Made by a program: the position numbers and the translations under genes. A stretch of DNA of 64,000 bases from the NCBI GenBank assembly GCA_039881045.1, contig JAYWVB010000074.1:62001-126000 (forward strand), written 5' to 3'. The notes beneath the pieces were generated by a model. That model worked only from the letters and a program-made list of their open reading frames with translations, searched no databases and was not told where the DNA came from. Each line of letters begins with the position of its first letter. Positions within the stretch are counted from its first letter, which is position 1. This document shows positions 1 to 10,660 of this stretch, one piece after another. The DNA is from Chaetomium olivaceum (taxonomy: Eukaryota > Ascomycota > Sordariomycetes > Sordariales > Chaetomiaceae).

Positions 1-72
1 GGATTAGGTACAGTTAGTCGAAGAAGGCGAAGCATTCAAGCTAGGTGAGTCGCCTCACTTTCTCCCCGGTTA

Positions 73-498
73 TTGCGGTTATTAACCCGAAGCTTACACA
101 CACTCACAGTCGGGAACTCTTGGTATGTCGATAGCTTTCGATGTATCACGACCAATGTATTCGTCCGCAGCGACGCGAGCCTATCATTCCTGGGAGATTA
201 TCGGTCCCTGTTTTGTAATGACTGCAGCTATGGCTGCAGTGCCTGTGGCGACAAGATCGGGGATCTCGTTATGCTGACGGGAGACCAAACCTTATGTTCT
301 TCCTGCTGCCGATGCCAGAACTGCAAGTGTAAGATTAGGAACTCTAGGCACGGGAGGAACATACACGGGATATTCTGCATGCCTTGTTGCGAGAGTCTAA
401 TGGCAAGTTGTCGTGAAAAGGCGGGATCGCCTATCGAAGGAGACCAAATAGCAGCATGGGGAGACTCGGGCATCAAGATAGTATGGTCCTTCAATTGA
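73..498 (+). pseudogene. LIM-like zinc-finger fragment (probable gene relic)
   Basis: This open frame contains a cysteine-rich core at about 220-420. It has a CSAC pair, a CSSC pair 17 residues later, then CQNC and finally CMPC after a GIFC step. The order and spacing resemble a LIM double zinc finger, with Cys in place of the usual His of the first finger. The pattern recalls the C-terminal LIM-like domain of a conserved fungal family that ends in a GIFCMxCHESLM-type motif, and the fragment reads GIFCMPCCESLM. The long coiled-coil N-terminal part expected of that family is not visible upstream, although the window edge limits what can be seen. After the finger the frame ends within about 27 residues. 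It is most likely a truncated copy or relic; an exon of a gene beginning left of the window is the alternative. Confidence 0.4.
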
Positions 499-555
499 CG
501 ACATCTACGACCTCATGCAAAAGATAGCCGTGTTACCGAAAAGAAAGTGATTGGA

Positions 556-1919
556 TTATGGCCACAAGGACTCAAACATGAACAGCCAGTCCTCCCAGTA
601 CTGCTCATAGTTCCCAATGAGCCAGCTCCGCGCCGCCGTCCCATCTCCACCGATTCTCCACGGCCGTGTATACAGTCCCTCGGCCTTGAGGTGTCGTTTC
701 CCCGCCACGTTCATGCTAAAAGAACTGGGACTAACGCCAAGGAAATAATCACACTCCAACAACACAATGAAGTCAATGAGCGCCTGCTGGTCCCACGTAA
801 GCGCCTCCAGCGCAGCCAGATCAGAAGCCTGGTCCTTCAGCAACTCATGCTTCGTAATGACGGCCATGCCGTAATGTTCTGCCGCCGCCGTGGTCAGCTT
901 CCGCGCCTCGGTCTTGTTGCCCGTGGCGAGGTACGCGGCCTTGAAGTTCATGGCGCCGGCCTGCTTTAGGTAAGCGCCGCTCTGCTCGTCAAACTTGGGC
1001 CACCGGCTCAACGCATCACTCTCGGTCCGGAGGTGCAGGCCCGCAAAAGTGCCGTCGCCGCCGTGGTCGTCGGCGAACTTCCGCATGTAGTTGACGGCTC
1101 GGTATCCCAGGGCCAGGATGTCTTTCCGGAAGCGCAGCAAGCCACCGTAAGTGGCGACAAACTCTGGTCCGTCGCGGAAGACGGGCCAGTCCCACTGGAC
1201 ACCCCAGGTGAAACGGATGATGCGGGGGGTTTGAAAGGTTGGCGGGGGCAGCTGGAATTGCTCGGTTGTGTTCCTGATGAAGTCCCAGAACTGTTTGTCG
1301 AAGCGACCGGTGTGCTTGTTAAGCTCCCGCTTGTCGCAACCCCCCGCTTGCCGAAATTACGGGGCGTAATCTTATCTACTCTGTAAGGGTCCGGGGCATG
1401 TGGAATGTCGTCGGTTGAGTCGTAGAGGGTAATTTGGGGGCAGGCGGCGTTCAGGCTCCGACGGAAATGGTCCTCGTCAAAGAAGTAATCGAACCCCTGG
1501 TATTCGAGCATGATGTTTGAGAGGTCCTTCTCTGAGCGTGTTCTGATCTGCGGAAGCACAATGCCAGTTGCTCCCGCATCGATGGCGTAGCGGAAGCAAG
1601 TGAGGATGTAGTTGCGGATGTTGCCAATGCCGCCCGAGTTGTTGTCGCAGACAAACACAATTCCAGGTGTCCATGTGGTGCTCTCCTTGCACACTCGTTC
1701 CAGCGGCCAGCTGATAAATGGCGCGTCCGCCTTGGATAGGTCGACGCTCTGCCGTGCGGGCGGGCCAACAATTGGGTCCGCGGAGGATGATTCACCATAC
1801 AGACACATCTTGGGAAGTCGACATAACCAGATGGTGGCAAGACTGATCAGACAAACAGTGAGCAGCACACCACGCGGGCGAGCTAGGAAGCCCGGGCTGC
1901 TGCTAAGTCGCCTCCCCAT
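556..1919 (-). CDS. O-fucosyltransferase-like type II membrane glycosyltransferase, frameshifted
   Basis: The chosen start is the ATG at 1919 (MGRRLSS); the frame upstream has no better ATG. A single membrane anchor follows (about residues 17-35, LLTVCLISLATIWLC), so a type II Golgi or ER protein is expected. The lumenal part carries a CDNNSGGIGNIRNY segment and, in the C-terminal half, GLHLRTESDA. The latter resembles the HxRxE/D motif of the GDP-fucose protein O-fucosyltransferase superfamily. The family is widespread in ascomycetes but its acceptor is unknown. The N-terminal frame (to about 1346) and the C-terminal frame (from about 1340) are offset by one base at a run of six C (1340-1345; G on the coding strand). 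One more base would restore a reading of 454 residues. This is either a sequencing error in the homopolymer or a real inactivating deletion. The glycosyltransferase class is fairly sure; the substrate is inference. Confidence 0.7.
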
Positions 1920-1949
1920 GTTCCATCGATATGGCGTTACGGCCGGCAA

Positions 1950-2363
1950 TTAGATGTTGTGACTGGTGCTGGGAAATCAAAGATCTCTGCGTTGTATCAG
2001 AGCCTAATCGAGTGTCAACCGAATGCTCAGGTGCGGTTCATGCGAATGCATGGAATGTCATCCAAAAAGCCAAGCTGAAGCAAGCGTGGCTCCTTGGCCT
2101 GTTCCAGGTGGCGGGTTCTGCGGATCATGTCCCGATTTGCAATCGGAGCCACGTTTCCGAGAGGCCAGAAACGCGCGCAGACATGATTCAAGCCAAAAAG
2201 CTTTTGGCAGCAAATAGCTCGGGCATTGGTTAGTATCAAACGAAACGTTGATCGGAGCCCACATACTTACTTCGAATGGAACTTTTCAGGAGGAACGAGA
2301 AGAAAAGGAACTTGACAGCTAATATAGTACCCGGGGGCGTAGATCCGGATACAGGAAAGTGAG
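1950..2363. other. Intergenic, nothing recognised
   Basis: The short open frames here show no family signature. The segment lies upstream of the glycosyltransferase gene and so probably holds its promoter, but no TATA box or other motif is clear. Confidence 0.4.
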
Positions 2364-3809
2364 TTACCGGAGCCGGCGGTAACCAAGAGTTGGCGGTTCG
2401 TTCTCGGCAAAGAGCCATGTCGTCAACCTGATGGAGTCGTCCCGGAACAGATTTGCGTTCTCCAAAAAGCCAAACAGGTAGTTCTGTTTGTAATTCGCCG
2501 GTGACTCTCGGTCAAACAAGTCATCTTTGAACTTGATCGTACTTGGCCAAAACAAACTCGATACATCGGAGAGGAGGAGGCGGGGACGGATATCCATTCC
2601 GCAAATTAGGCCGACCAGACTGTTGGTGCAAGATTTCCAATACCCATCGAACATCAACGGCGCATGGGGACACGTAGTCGGCAACTTGTCCATCCTGAAT
2701 TACAGGCGTCCATGGTTTTTCTGGGACAACAGGCTCGTTGATGAGGTAACAATTTGATGAATCCTCGACCGATTTTGGCATCGATACAACTTCAGGACGG
2801 AACATTCCAAACATAACGATTGTCACCTTTCGGTGAGGGCCCGGCAAATAAGGCGGCCCTAAGTCGATCTCTACCTCAAAGGCGTCGGCGGGGTGGAAGC
2901 GGGAGGTATTGAAGAGCTTGTCCATGATGTGGTGATATGCAGCCATGAAAAAAGTGATTTCCTGCAAGCGGGCCAGTTCCTCAGCGCCCATGTTTTGAAG
3001 TGAGTGTTGGGAGGGCTCGGTTATTGTGAGGGTGTTCTCGATGTCGTCGATAAGCCGACTCGCCAGGGCTCCGAAGGCTGGCTCCCACATTTCTTGACCA
3101 GCTTCGAGATCGTAAACAGGAAACCGTCCGAGGTACTCAATGTCCGCCTGGGTGAGTCCGTCGAAGTCCTGTGCCTCGACCACACGCAAATCACTTGAAC
3201 GACGTAAGAATCCTTGGGGGCCTTCCACGGGAGCTAGAAACAGGGGCTCAAGATACGCCGGGGCGAGAACTGCACCGGTGAAAAGCACCCTGTATACAGC
3301 ACAGTGGAAGCGGCAGCTCACCCTAACACGCTCCTCCTCTGATATGTCACAAGTGTCCCCAAGGCGGTGCATCTGGTCGTAGTAGTCCCCGCGGGAATAC
3401 ATGTGCTCGACACAGCGTGCAAAATGCTGTAGGTCCCGTACCTGCTTGAGCTCATCAATGCTTGGCTTCCGGTCATGGAGTCCTAGCTCGTGTAGGGGGA
3501 ACGGGCGGCGAGGCAATTCATTGGTTTCGCACGCTTTGCAAACCAAGTTTGTTGCTCGAACCTACAGCCATGTCAAAACGCTACCCAAACCGCGGCTGGT
3601 GACGTTCAACTTAATAATACCGCTAATAGCGCTTGATCGAAGCCGGGTGTTTGGGCCTCGATAAGACGGGAGAGAATTGTAGTCGCATGCGTGCGCCAAA
3701 TGGCGAGAAGGCATTGACATGTCGATGCCAGGGAAACACCATCCCCAACTGTGTTACAGGATTTGAAAACGAGAATGATGATTTCTGGTGTGTTGAATAT
3801 GGGTTTCAT
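2364..3809 (-). CDS. F-box-like fungal protein with one intron and a C-terminal frame break
   Basis: Exon 1 (3621-3809) starts at an ATG giving MKPIFNTPEI. It contains a short F-box-like helix pair (IIILVFKSCNTVGDGVSLAS, then CLLAIWR), as in many fungal F-box proteins that recruit substrates to SCF ubiquitin ligases. The intron is 3562-3620 (GTATTA...TGTAG, 59 bp) and joins ...QALLA to VRATNLVCKA in frame. Exon 2 runs as a long conserved-looking globular domain of unknown function to about 2545. There the frame ends (KYDQVQR, stop), while the overlapping frame continues naturally with KDDLFDRESP...YLFGFLENA and stops at 2364. The combined length is one base over a multiple of three, so a single extra base near 2525-2550 would explain it. 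The F-box assignment is moderate; the rest is a lineage-specific fungal family. Confidence 0.55.
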
Positions 3810-4488
3810 TGTATTTGTGAAGGCGGTGCAATTATAAGCGGGAAATGGAGATACAGAGTACTTCGTATGGTGGATGGAACTAGAACGCATGGAGGACGAA
3901 ACAAAACAACAGAAACAGCTTAACTCATGAAGATCGGGAAGGGCGTGGCCGTCCAGCTCAACGCGTCGTGGCAGAGTTCGGCTTTTTTTTAGCCTCTGCA
4001 GGTCCCTGTGCCCGCAAATCAAGGGCTAGGGAAGCTGGTGATTTATTTGGTCAGGCTCCATCTGTCCAAAAAAACAGGTACACGCAAGCGACATAGAGCT
4101 GTCTCACACCACATTTATCAGCCAAATCAAATCCGAATTTGATATAACAAGTTGCAATGCAATCCTTCACTATTACTTCATTTATTTCCATAACATCACT
4201 TCCTCATCTTGTCTGGTACTTTGTGTACAGCTTGTTCAAGTGTCGTGCATGTGTCAGTGGAACTTGCAGGTGGACCCACTGAAGGTCGGTTTTGTGTGTA
4301 CCTGTTTTTTTGGCTAGATGGAGTCAGGGTGCCAACGGCGGTGGGGTGACCAGCGATAAGGCCCGGTGAGGGGTGATAAGGCGACCCCACTGAAAAAGTT
4401 CCGAGTCCACAGATTTTTGACCTGAATTTGCGATCAGATCGGCGACAGCGCCATCGGCACAGCTTTAACCGGCCAGAAAAACAACACA
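3810..4488. other. Intergenic region between divergent genes
   Basis: This is the shared upstream region of the F-box-like gene (-) and RRB1 (+). It contains A/T-rich stretches around 4130-4195 and no coding frame with a recognisable product. Confidence 0.4.
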
Positions 4489-5979
4489 ATGGCAAAGCGC
4501 ACGGCGGACGAGGAAAGCGCCGGCCCTCTAAAGGCCGGCGGGCGGCCGGACGCCATGGATGTCGACGACAAGGCTGCCGACATGGGCGAGTTTGAGGATG
4601 AGTTCGAGGATGAGTTCGAGAGCGAGGACGAGATTATCGAGGCCGGTGTCGATGGTAGGCCGGATGCTGAACGGGAAGCAGAGGAAGCAATGGATGTCGA
4701 CCCTGCCGCCCCCGGAACCTTCATCGTCGGCAGAACAAAGCTCGAACCCGGTCAAACCCTTTCTCCTGATCCGACAACATACCGCATGTTACACAACCTG
4801 AGCACCCCATGGCCATGCCTCTCTTTCGACATTATACGCGATGGTTTGGGCGAAAATCGCAGTGTATACCCCGCGACCATGTACACTGTGTCCGGAACCC
4901 AGGCCGACAGCGCAAAGGCCAGCGACAACTCCATCATGGTCATGAAGTTCAGCGGTCTCAGCAAGATGCAGGGCGCCGATGGTGACGAGTCGAGCGATGA
5001 AGAAGACGACGAGGACGCCGACCCCATTCTCGAGCATAAGAGCATTCCTCTGAATACCACCACCAACCGGATACGAGCCCACCACACACCCTCTCAAGAC
5101 GCATCGAAACCTCCCACCACCCTTACCGCGACGATGACCGAGTCCACCAACGTCTTGATCCACGACATCACCCCCCACCTTGCCTCCTTCGATACCCCGG
5201 GTACCATCATCACCCCCCAACAAAACAAGCCCCTCAGCACCATCCGCGCCCACAAGGCGGAAGGGTACGCCGTCGACTGGTCCCCGCTGCATCCTGCAGG
5301 AAAGCTCCTGACGGGCGACAACGACGGCCTGATCTACGTCACAACACGAACCGATGGCGGCGGCTTTGTGACAGACACGCGCTCCTTCCAGGGCCACACG
5401 TCCAGTGTGGAGGAGATCCAATGGAGCCCCTCAGAGGCGTCCGTGTTCGCGTCGGCTTCCAGCGACGGCACCATCCGGGTGTGGGACGTGCGCAGCAAGG
5501 GCCGCAAGCCCGCGCTCTCCATGCAGGTCAGCGACGTGGACGTCAACGTGATGTCGTGGTCCCGCCAGACGACACACCTGCTAGCCTCGGGTGACGATGC
5601 GGGCGTTTGGGGTGTATGGGACTTGCGTCAGTGGAAGCCGAGCGCGGGTGGGAATGCCGCGTCGGCGCTGCAGCGGCCGAGTCCGGTGGCGAGCTTCAAT
5701 TTTCACCAGGAGCAAATCACGAGCATTGAGTGGCACCCGACAGATGACAGTATTGTGGCGGTGTCTGCCGGCGATAACACGGTTACGCTCTGGGATTTGG
5801 CGGTCGAGTTGGATGATGAGGAGAGCAAGGACACAGCGGGCGTCCAGGACGTACCGCCGCAGCTTCTGTTTGTGCACTACCAAAACCAGGCCAAGGAGGT
5901 GCACTGGCATCCGCAAATACCCGGCATGCTGGTGGCGACGGGTGAGGAGTTCAGCGTGTTTAGGACGATCAGCGTGTAG
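4489..5979 (+). CDS. RRB1: Ribosome assembly WD-repeat protein RRB1/GRWD1
   Basis: This is an intronless 496-residue protein. The first about 80 residues are acidic (DEFEDEFESEDE), followed by FIVGRTKLEPGQTLSPDP and YRMLHNLSTPWPCLSFDII, the signature of the histone-binding/CAF1C-type N-terminal region shared by RRB1 and GRWD1. A second acidic patch (ESSDEEDDEDAD) precedes five to six WD40 blades from about residue 250 to the end; SGTIRVWDVRSK-type and NTVTLWDL-type repeat endings are visible. In yeast the protein is a nuclear, dedicated chaperone of ribosomal protein L3 (uL3) needed for 60S assembly. Length and domain order match the family, and no break is present. The start is the first ATG, in AACACAATGGC. 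Identification is firm. Confidence 0.93.
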   Translation: MAKRTADEESAGPLKAGGRPDAMDVDDKAADMGEFEDEFEDEFESEDEIIEAGVDGRPDAEREAEEAMDVDPAAPGTFIVGRTKLEPGQTLSPDPTTYRMLHNLSTPWPCLSFDIIRDGLGENRSVYPATMYTVSGTQADSAKASDNSIMVMKFSGLSKMQGADGDESSDEEDDEDADPILEHKSIPLNTTTNRIRAHHTPSQDASKPPTTLTATMTESTNVLIHDITPHLASFDTPGTIITPQQNKPLSTIRAHKAEGYAVDWSPLHPAGKLLTGDNDGLIYVTTRTDGGGFVTDTRSFQGHTSSVEEIQWSPSEASVFASASSDGTIRVWDVRSKGRKPALSMQVSDVDVNVMSWSRQTTHLLASGDDAGVWGVWDLRQWKPSAGGNAASALQRPSPVASFNFHQEQITSIEWHPTDDSIVAVSAGDNTVTLWDLAVELDDEESKDTAGVQDVPPQLLFVHYQNQAKEVHWHPQIPGMLVATGEEFSVFRTISV

Positions 5980-7718
5980 GGATGAGGGTGTCGAAGAGAA
6001 TTGGGCAGCAATATGCAATATGTGTGGTATCACTGAAAGGTCAATAGCAGGACACTTCCAAATCTCATTCCGTTGCGGAAACAACAATTTGCCCTCATGC
6101 ACATACATTCACACTCCATCGGCGACGACAACACTCATCCAACACCACACAGCACAGACAAGCTTGCCAACCTCCAACAACGTTTCATTCATCCTTCCTC
6201 CCTTTCCCTTCTTCAACAACGCCATACTTCCATCCAAGCAACTGAAACGCCCCACACTCAAAAACCAACCCACATTCCAGTTCATACAACACCACGCTCT
6301 CTCAACCAACCTTCCTCCCAGTCATTGTACATCAGCCCCGAACTCAGCCCTTACATACGTACAAGGAAACAATGAGCCTTGAATCGCCTTCCCCATTAAG
6401 CATATCCTTGATACGCCCATCCTTCCCCTACCCAACCTCCAATGCTTACTTAAGCCTTAAGCCCTTGATACCATAAAGTCGCGGCGGAACCGGGAGCGGA
6501 AGCTAAAAGCGAGGTGTAGCGAAGCCGGTGGTGGGTGGTGTCCGGACCTTGAAGGTATCCAGAGATGGAAGGGACCTGGGGAAGTCTTGTTTTAAGTCCC
6601 CGTATCGGTGTATGATGGGACCGAGTTAAGTGGGGTAATAACGGATAGGCATACCCTTTTCACGGCTGGGGTGCCGGTTAGTGCGATCTGGCTTTCTCTC
6701 GAGGGGTCGTCGACTTCGTGTGGGGTGTGTCTCCGAGAAGGGATGTGCGCAAGAGACGATGGAGGGAGGGGTTTGTTGAGATCGAGTGTTTGAACCCGGG
6801 CTCGAGGATATGTTGTGCGTTGGTGGGTGGGAGTGGGAGATGGAGCGCGAAGGGGAGCGGAGACCGTGTCACGAAGGGACGTAGGCGGATGGGTGGTGCG
6901 GTGGAGGTTCAGGAATGGTCAAGGACGTGGGGATCGAACGTGGTATGGGCGGCCGTGTGCCATGGCGATCATTCACTTCGGAGCAGGCCTGCGCGACTTA
7001 CCGTCCTGGAAGCTGAGCTCTTTTGAAGCGTCACTGCGTCCTGCTTGTCAGCCAGGTTAGCGACCACGCCGAAACTTACCGGAGGACATAATGTCACTCG
7101 CGGTCCGGATCAGATCGATGGCTTCGCTTCATGGCCTAGGCGGATAAGTCAGTTGCTGCTCGCTATCCGTTGGTGTTGTCGGAGGCTGCGGGTCGAATGT
7201 TAGTCGGGGGCCATGCTGTGCAACTGCTGGATAATGTCGCGTTAATGTCCGTCCTGTGGAGGATATATGGGGTCGCAAGGGGACGACAGGTAAAACGAAC
7301 AGTTATGAGTCGAGGCACCAAGTCCTCAAAACACTTGACTACAAAGATGGAGAAAGGTTTGCAATGATTCATTTTAATTTTGGCGGACCTCGGTGACCAT
7401 CAGCCAATATATACCCCGAATCGGTTGCCCCGTGGTGTCACGACGTGGCGATCCAAGAGTCGACCCCTCTTCGAGTCTCGTCATCATGGGGTCAGTCGTG
7501 AGGAGGTGGCACCACCCTAACCGCGTCAAGTGATCTCGCCCCACGAATCACGTCGCCAGTATGAAACACGGTCAGGAAGGCACAAACCAATCTCCTCCCA
7601 CAAACATTTGGTGGGTATCTTCGTACCGTGCTCGTTTGGTACAGTGCATCTCGGCAGATCGGCACATACAGAGGGCAGCTCATTGTATTATCTACTCTCA
7701 TATTCGCAAATTGCTATC
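5980..7718. other. Long 3'/intergenic region without a recognised gene
   Basis: The region is about 1.7 kb between the convergent ends of RRB1 (+) and the GH43 gene (-). The first 400 bases are rich in CA/AC and poly-pyrimidine tracts. Several short frames exist but none resembles a known protein, and no tRNA or other RNA gene was found by eye. Confidence 0.4.
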
Positions 7719-9389
7719 TCACAAGGGCTGCATCTGGAAGCTCTTCACCGTAACCTCGCCCCCGAGAGCCTTGGTGGCAAAGTTAAAGACGCCGAACCTA
7801 TACCCCGTGAAATAGTTCCACGCGTTGCTCATCTTGAAAGCCGGCCCAATTTTGACAAAAGTCTTGCCGCCGTCCAAGCTGTAAGAAAACGACGTGGTCC
7901 TCTCAGTGCTGGTTCCAAACGCAGGCGTAATATCGGCTTCAATTCTAAACCAAACGTCCGCCGTGTTGCTCACTGTCGGGCCCGTCGCTGCCGTCTTGCC
8001 CTTTGATGCGGTCGTCCAAGTGCCTTCGGTCAGCCGTAGGTCATCCACGACCACAATGCGAGCCTCATTCCCCTGCTTCCACACGCCAATGTACCCGGCC
8101 CGGTCTCGGAACAGCACCGCGCCAGCTCTGTCCCCGTCCTTCATCTTGCTCACATCCAGCCTAAACGTGCCGCTTGACTTGGGCCCAGCAATGCGTCTTG
8201 TCAGCGTGTTCCTCGCCCCAAACAAATCATCCGTCACCGTTGCCGTCTTCAGCACCAGCCCGGTCTCCCCCAGCGCATACTTGGAAGTGTCCGGGTTATG
8301 GTTCCATTCCCAGTGATGGCTCAACTGCCCACCCTTGAACTGATCCAGCTCACCACTGCCCGGCACCGTCTTGCTCGTCTGCACCGGCACCGGGTAGCTC
8401 GTCCCCCAGTTCCCCTGCGAATCCGTCACCACTTCCGGCCAGCCATCGCTCGTCCAGCGCAGCGGCGCCACCACCGGAATCCGGCCGCCGGGGTACGCGT
8501 CCATGAAAGCGACGTAGTACCACGTTCCATCCGGAGCGTCGACCATGCCGCCCTGGTGCGAGAACCCGGCGTTGGCCAGCGGGCCCTTGATGCGCGACAC
8601 CAGCGTGCGCTGCGTGTAGGGGCCGAACGGGCCCGAGGTTGACTTGAGGACATACTCGGCGTCGGCGGGGCGGGTGACGAGGATGTAGTAGGCGCCCTTG
8701 ACCTTGTACATGCGCGCGCCCTCGATGGTGGTTCCGCTGGGCGGGCTGTAGACGCGCTGCGTGCGGACCTGGCTGAGCCCGTCGGCCGACAGCTGGGCGA
8801 CTTCGATGTTGGGGTTGCCGTACGTCACGTACATGGTGTCGTCGTCGTCGATCAGCAGGCCGCTGTCGTAGTAGCAGGTGTTGATGGGCGGGTGGGACTC
8901 CCATTTCCATTTTGAGGCGTCCACCTCGCCGTCGTTGGTGCCCGCGTTGGTGCCCGAGCTGGTCCAGATATGGGTTTGGCTGAAGCCGATGCAGCCGTAC
9001 CAGTAGAACTTGTCGTTGGACTTGCGGTAGCGGAGGGTCGACGCCCAGATCCCCTTGACGTAAGCGCCGGGCGTACCGCTGGTGAGGTTGTATTGGTTTC
9101 CGAAGTTGAGGGTGGGGACGGAGTGGGTGACGGGGGTCCAGTTCACGAGGTCGTAGGATTTGAGGACTGGGGCGCCGGGGGAGTAGGCGAAGGTGGAGGA
9201 TGAGTAGTAGAACACGGATCCAATGCGGAAAACATCCAGGTCGGGATAGTCCTCCCAGAGCACGGGGTTGTTGAAGTTTGTGGCACGAGACTGAAGAGTC
9301 GTGTCCACGGCAGCACCTGGTACGGTTCTAGCGAAGAGTGCGAGGAACGGGAGAAGGCGGTTCAAGGCCCCCATCGTGGCTGCAACCAT
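7719..9389 (-). CDS. Secreted GH43 glycoside hydrolase (xylosidase/arabinofuranosidase type)
   Basis: The frame opens upstream with GTG, so the true start is the ATG at 9389 or the better-placed one at 9374 (context GCCACGATGG). The latter is followed by a signal peptide (LLPFLALFARTVPGAA). The catalytic five-bladed propeller shows the three GH43 acidic residues: Asp in WEDYPDLDVF (base), Asp in CYYDSGLL (pKa modulator) and Glu in TTIEGARMYK (acid). In longest-frame numbering these are residues 61, 186 and 234. A second beta-sandwich module of about 200 residues follows (HHWEWNHNPD..., YIGVWKQGNEARIVV), as in two-domain GH43 enzymes. The likely role is extracellular debranching or hydrolysis of plant arabinoxylan. 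Which GH43 subfamily, and whether it is a xylosidase or arabinofuranosidase, cannot be settled by eye. No intron or break is seen. Confidence 0.88.
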   Translation of the reverse strand: MVAATMGALNRLLPFLALFARTVPGAAVDTTLQSRATNFNNPVLWEDYPDLDVFRIGSVFYYSSSTFAYSPGAPVLKSYDLVNWTPVTHSVPTLNFGNQYNLTSGTPGAYVKGIWASTLRYRKSNDKFYWYGCIGFSQTHIWTSSGTNAGTNDGEVDASKWKWESHPPINTCYYDSGLLIDDDDTMYVTYGNPNIEVAQLSADGLSQVRTQRVYSPPSGTTIEGARMYKVKGAYYILVTRPADAEYVLKSTSGPFGPYTQRTLVSRIKGPLANAGFSHQGGMVDAPDGTWYYVAFMDAYPGGRIPVVAPLRWTSDGWPEVVTDSQGNWGTSYPVPVQTSKTVPGSGELDQFKGGQLSHHWEWNHNPDTSKYALGETGLVLKTATVTDDLFGARNTLTRRIAGPKSSGTFRLDVSKMKDGDRAGAVLFRDRAGYIGVWKQGNEARIVVVDDLRLTEGTWTTASKGKTAATGPTVSNTADVWFRIEADITPAFGTSTERTTSFSYSLDGGKTFVKIGPAFKMSNAWNYFTGYRFGVFNFATKALGGEVTVKSFQMQPL

Positions 9390-10660
9390 GTTGAGTTGCC
9401 GGTCCAAACCACGCAAAAACACAATTGTTATTGGTGTGGGACTTGTCCACAGTTCCCCGAATTAATGTCAAAACCGACTCGCCGTACTATCCAGCAGCCC
9501 TACCCAGAGGGAAACCTGACCTATATAGTTGACTTGGATATCCCGACTGGCGGGCTGGGCCCGGTGAACTTCCGTTCTGTAATTCATGGATAGCCGACAA
9601 AGTAATTTTTGCACCGTCGTCATTGGCGCAATATTTGCGTAGAATGGAAGAAAGTAGTCGCAGATCCCAGTGGTTATGTTACATTTTAGCCATATGGGTC
9701 AAGCGCACCAATAGCGATCAAAAAACCCCTCGGCGGTTGAATTCGTATTGTCCCTCGGAACGAGGCTCTCCAACTTCGTTTCCGCAACCTCTCCTGATTC
9801 GCGCGCAACACATGGCCAAGTCATGTTTACTTCCTTCACGGACTTTCTGGCGGAACCTGACCTCGAGCATACCCGTCATGACCACAAGCATTTTCGCTCC
9901 AACCAGAGGTGGAATGGCACACTGTCTATAACCTCCTGAGACATTCCGGCGCAGTGCGCATTGGCGACGAGTTTGATGACAATGGCTCTCGTGTACCTCA
10001 ACAGAAAAAATGATTTTGTGGCCATATATGGAAACCTTCTATGCATCCCATAAAGGCGGAACCCAAATCTGGACTTCAGCGTACTCGCGTTAGTAAGGTA
10101 AGGTAGCCACCGTATGGGGAAAATGGCTGGACAGGCTCTAAGTGAAAGAGCTTGAGTTGTAAAAGGGCCGGAAGGCTAAAGAAGCTTCTTTAGGCTTCTT
10201 TTACACAATTTCTATTTCCATTCTCTCCTCCTTCTCCAATCACTTCTTTTGAGGTTGTTTTATAATACGTTTCGCATGAATTTATTTTCTTTTTCTTTTC
10301 TTGGCTAGAGGGTGGTACCTTATCCACACCCCTCGTTGCCATACAGGTAGGTAAGGTACCTTTATGTTTATGAATCCACCAGCTAACTATTTGGTATCAA
10401 GCTTGCTAAAGTGGGTAGGTGGTCGATCTCGAGCTCATAAAGCCCTATGTCTGGCTAAGCGGATGGGTTTAGGCTGTCCAAGTGGTGACCGCCATGCATG
10501 AGGTATGATCAGTTGTTAGATGGATATGGAACGCAGCGCAGTGCAGAAAGATACAGTAGCTGGACATGTCCCTATGCCACCTATTTAGCTATATGCATCA
10601 TGATTCCCACACACCATGATTCTACACAAGTAGCTGATCCTTCACCCTGCTCGGAGAAGC
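9390..10660. other. Intergenic, upstream of GH43 gene
   Basis: This is about 1.2 kb of non-coding sequence, becoming A/T-rich after 10140. It has GGTAAGGTA/GGTACCT-like short repeats around 10097-10110 and 10345-10360. It should contain the GH43 promoter (right of 9389); no binding site is called with confidence. Confidence 0.35.
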
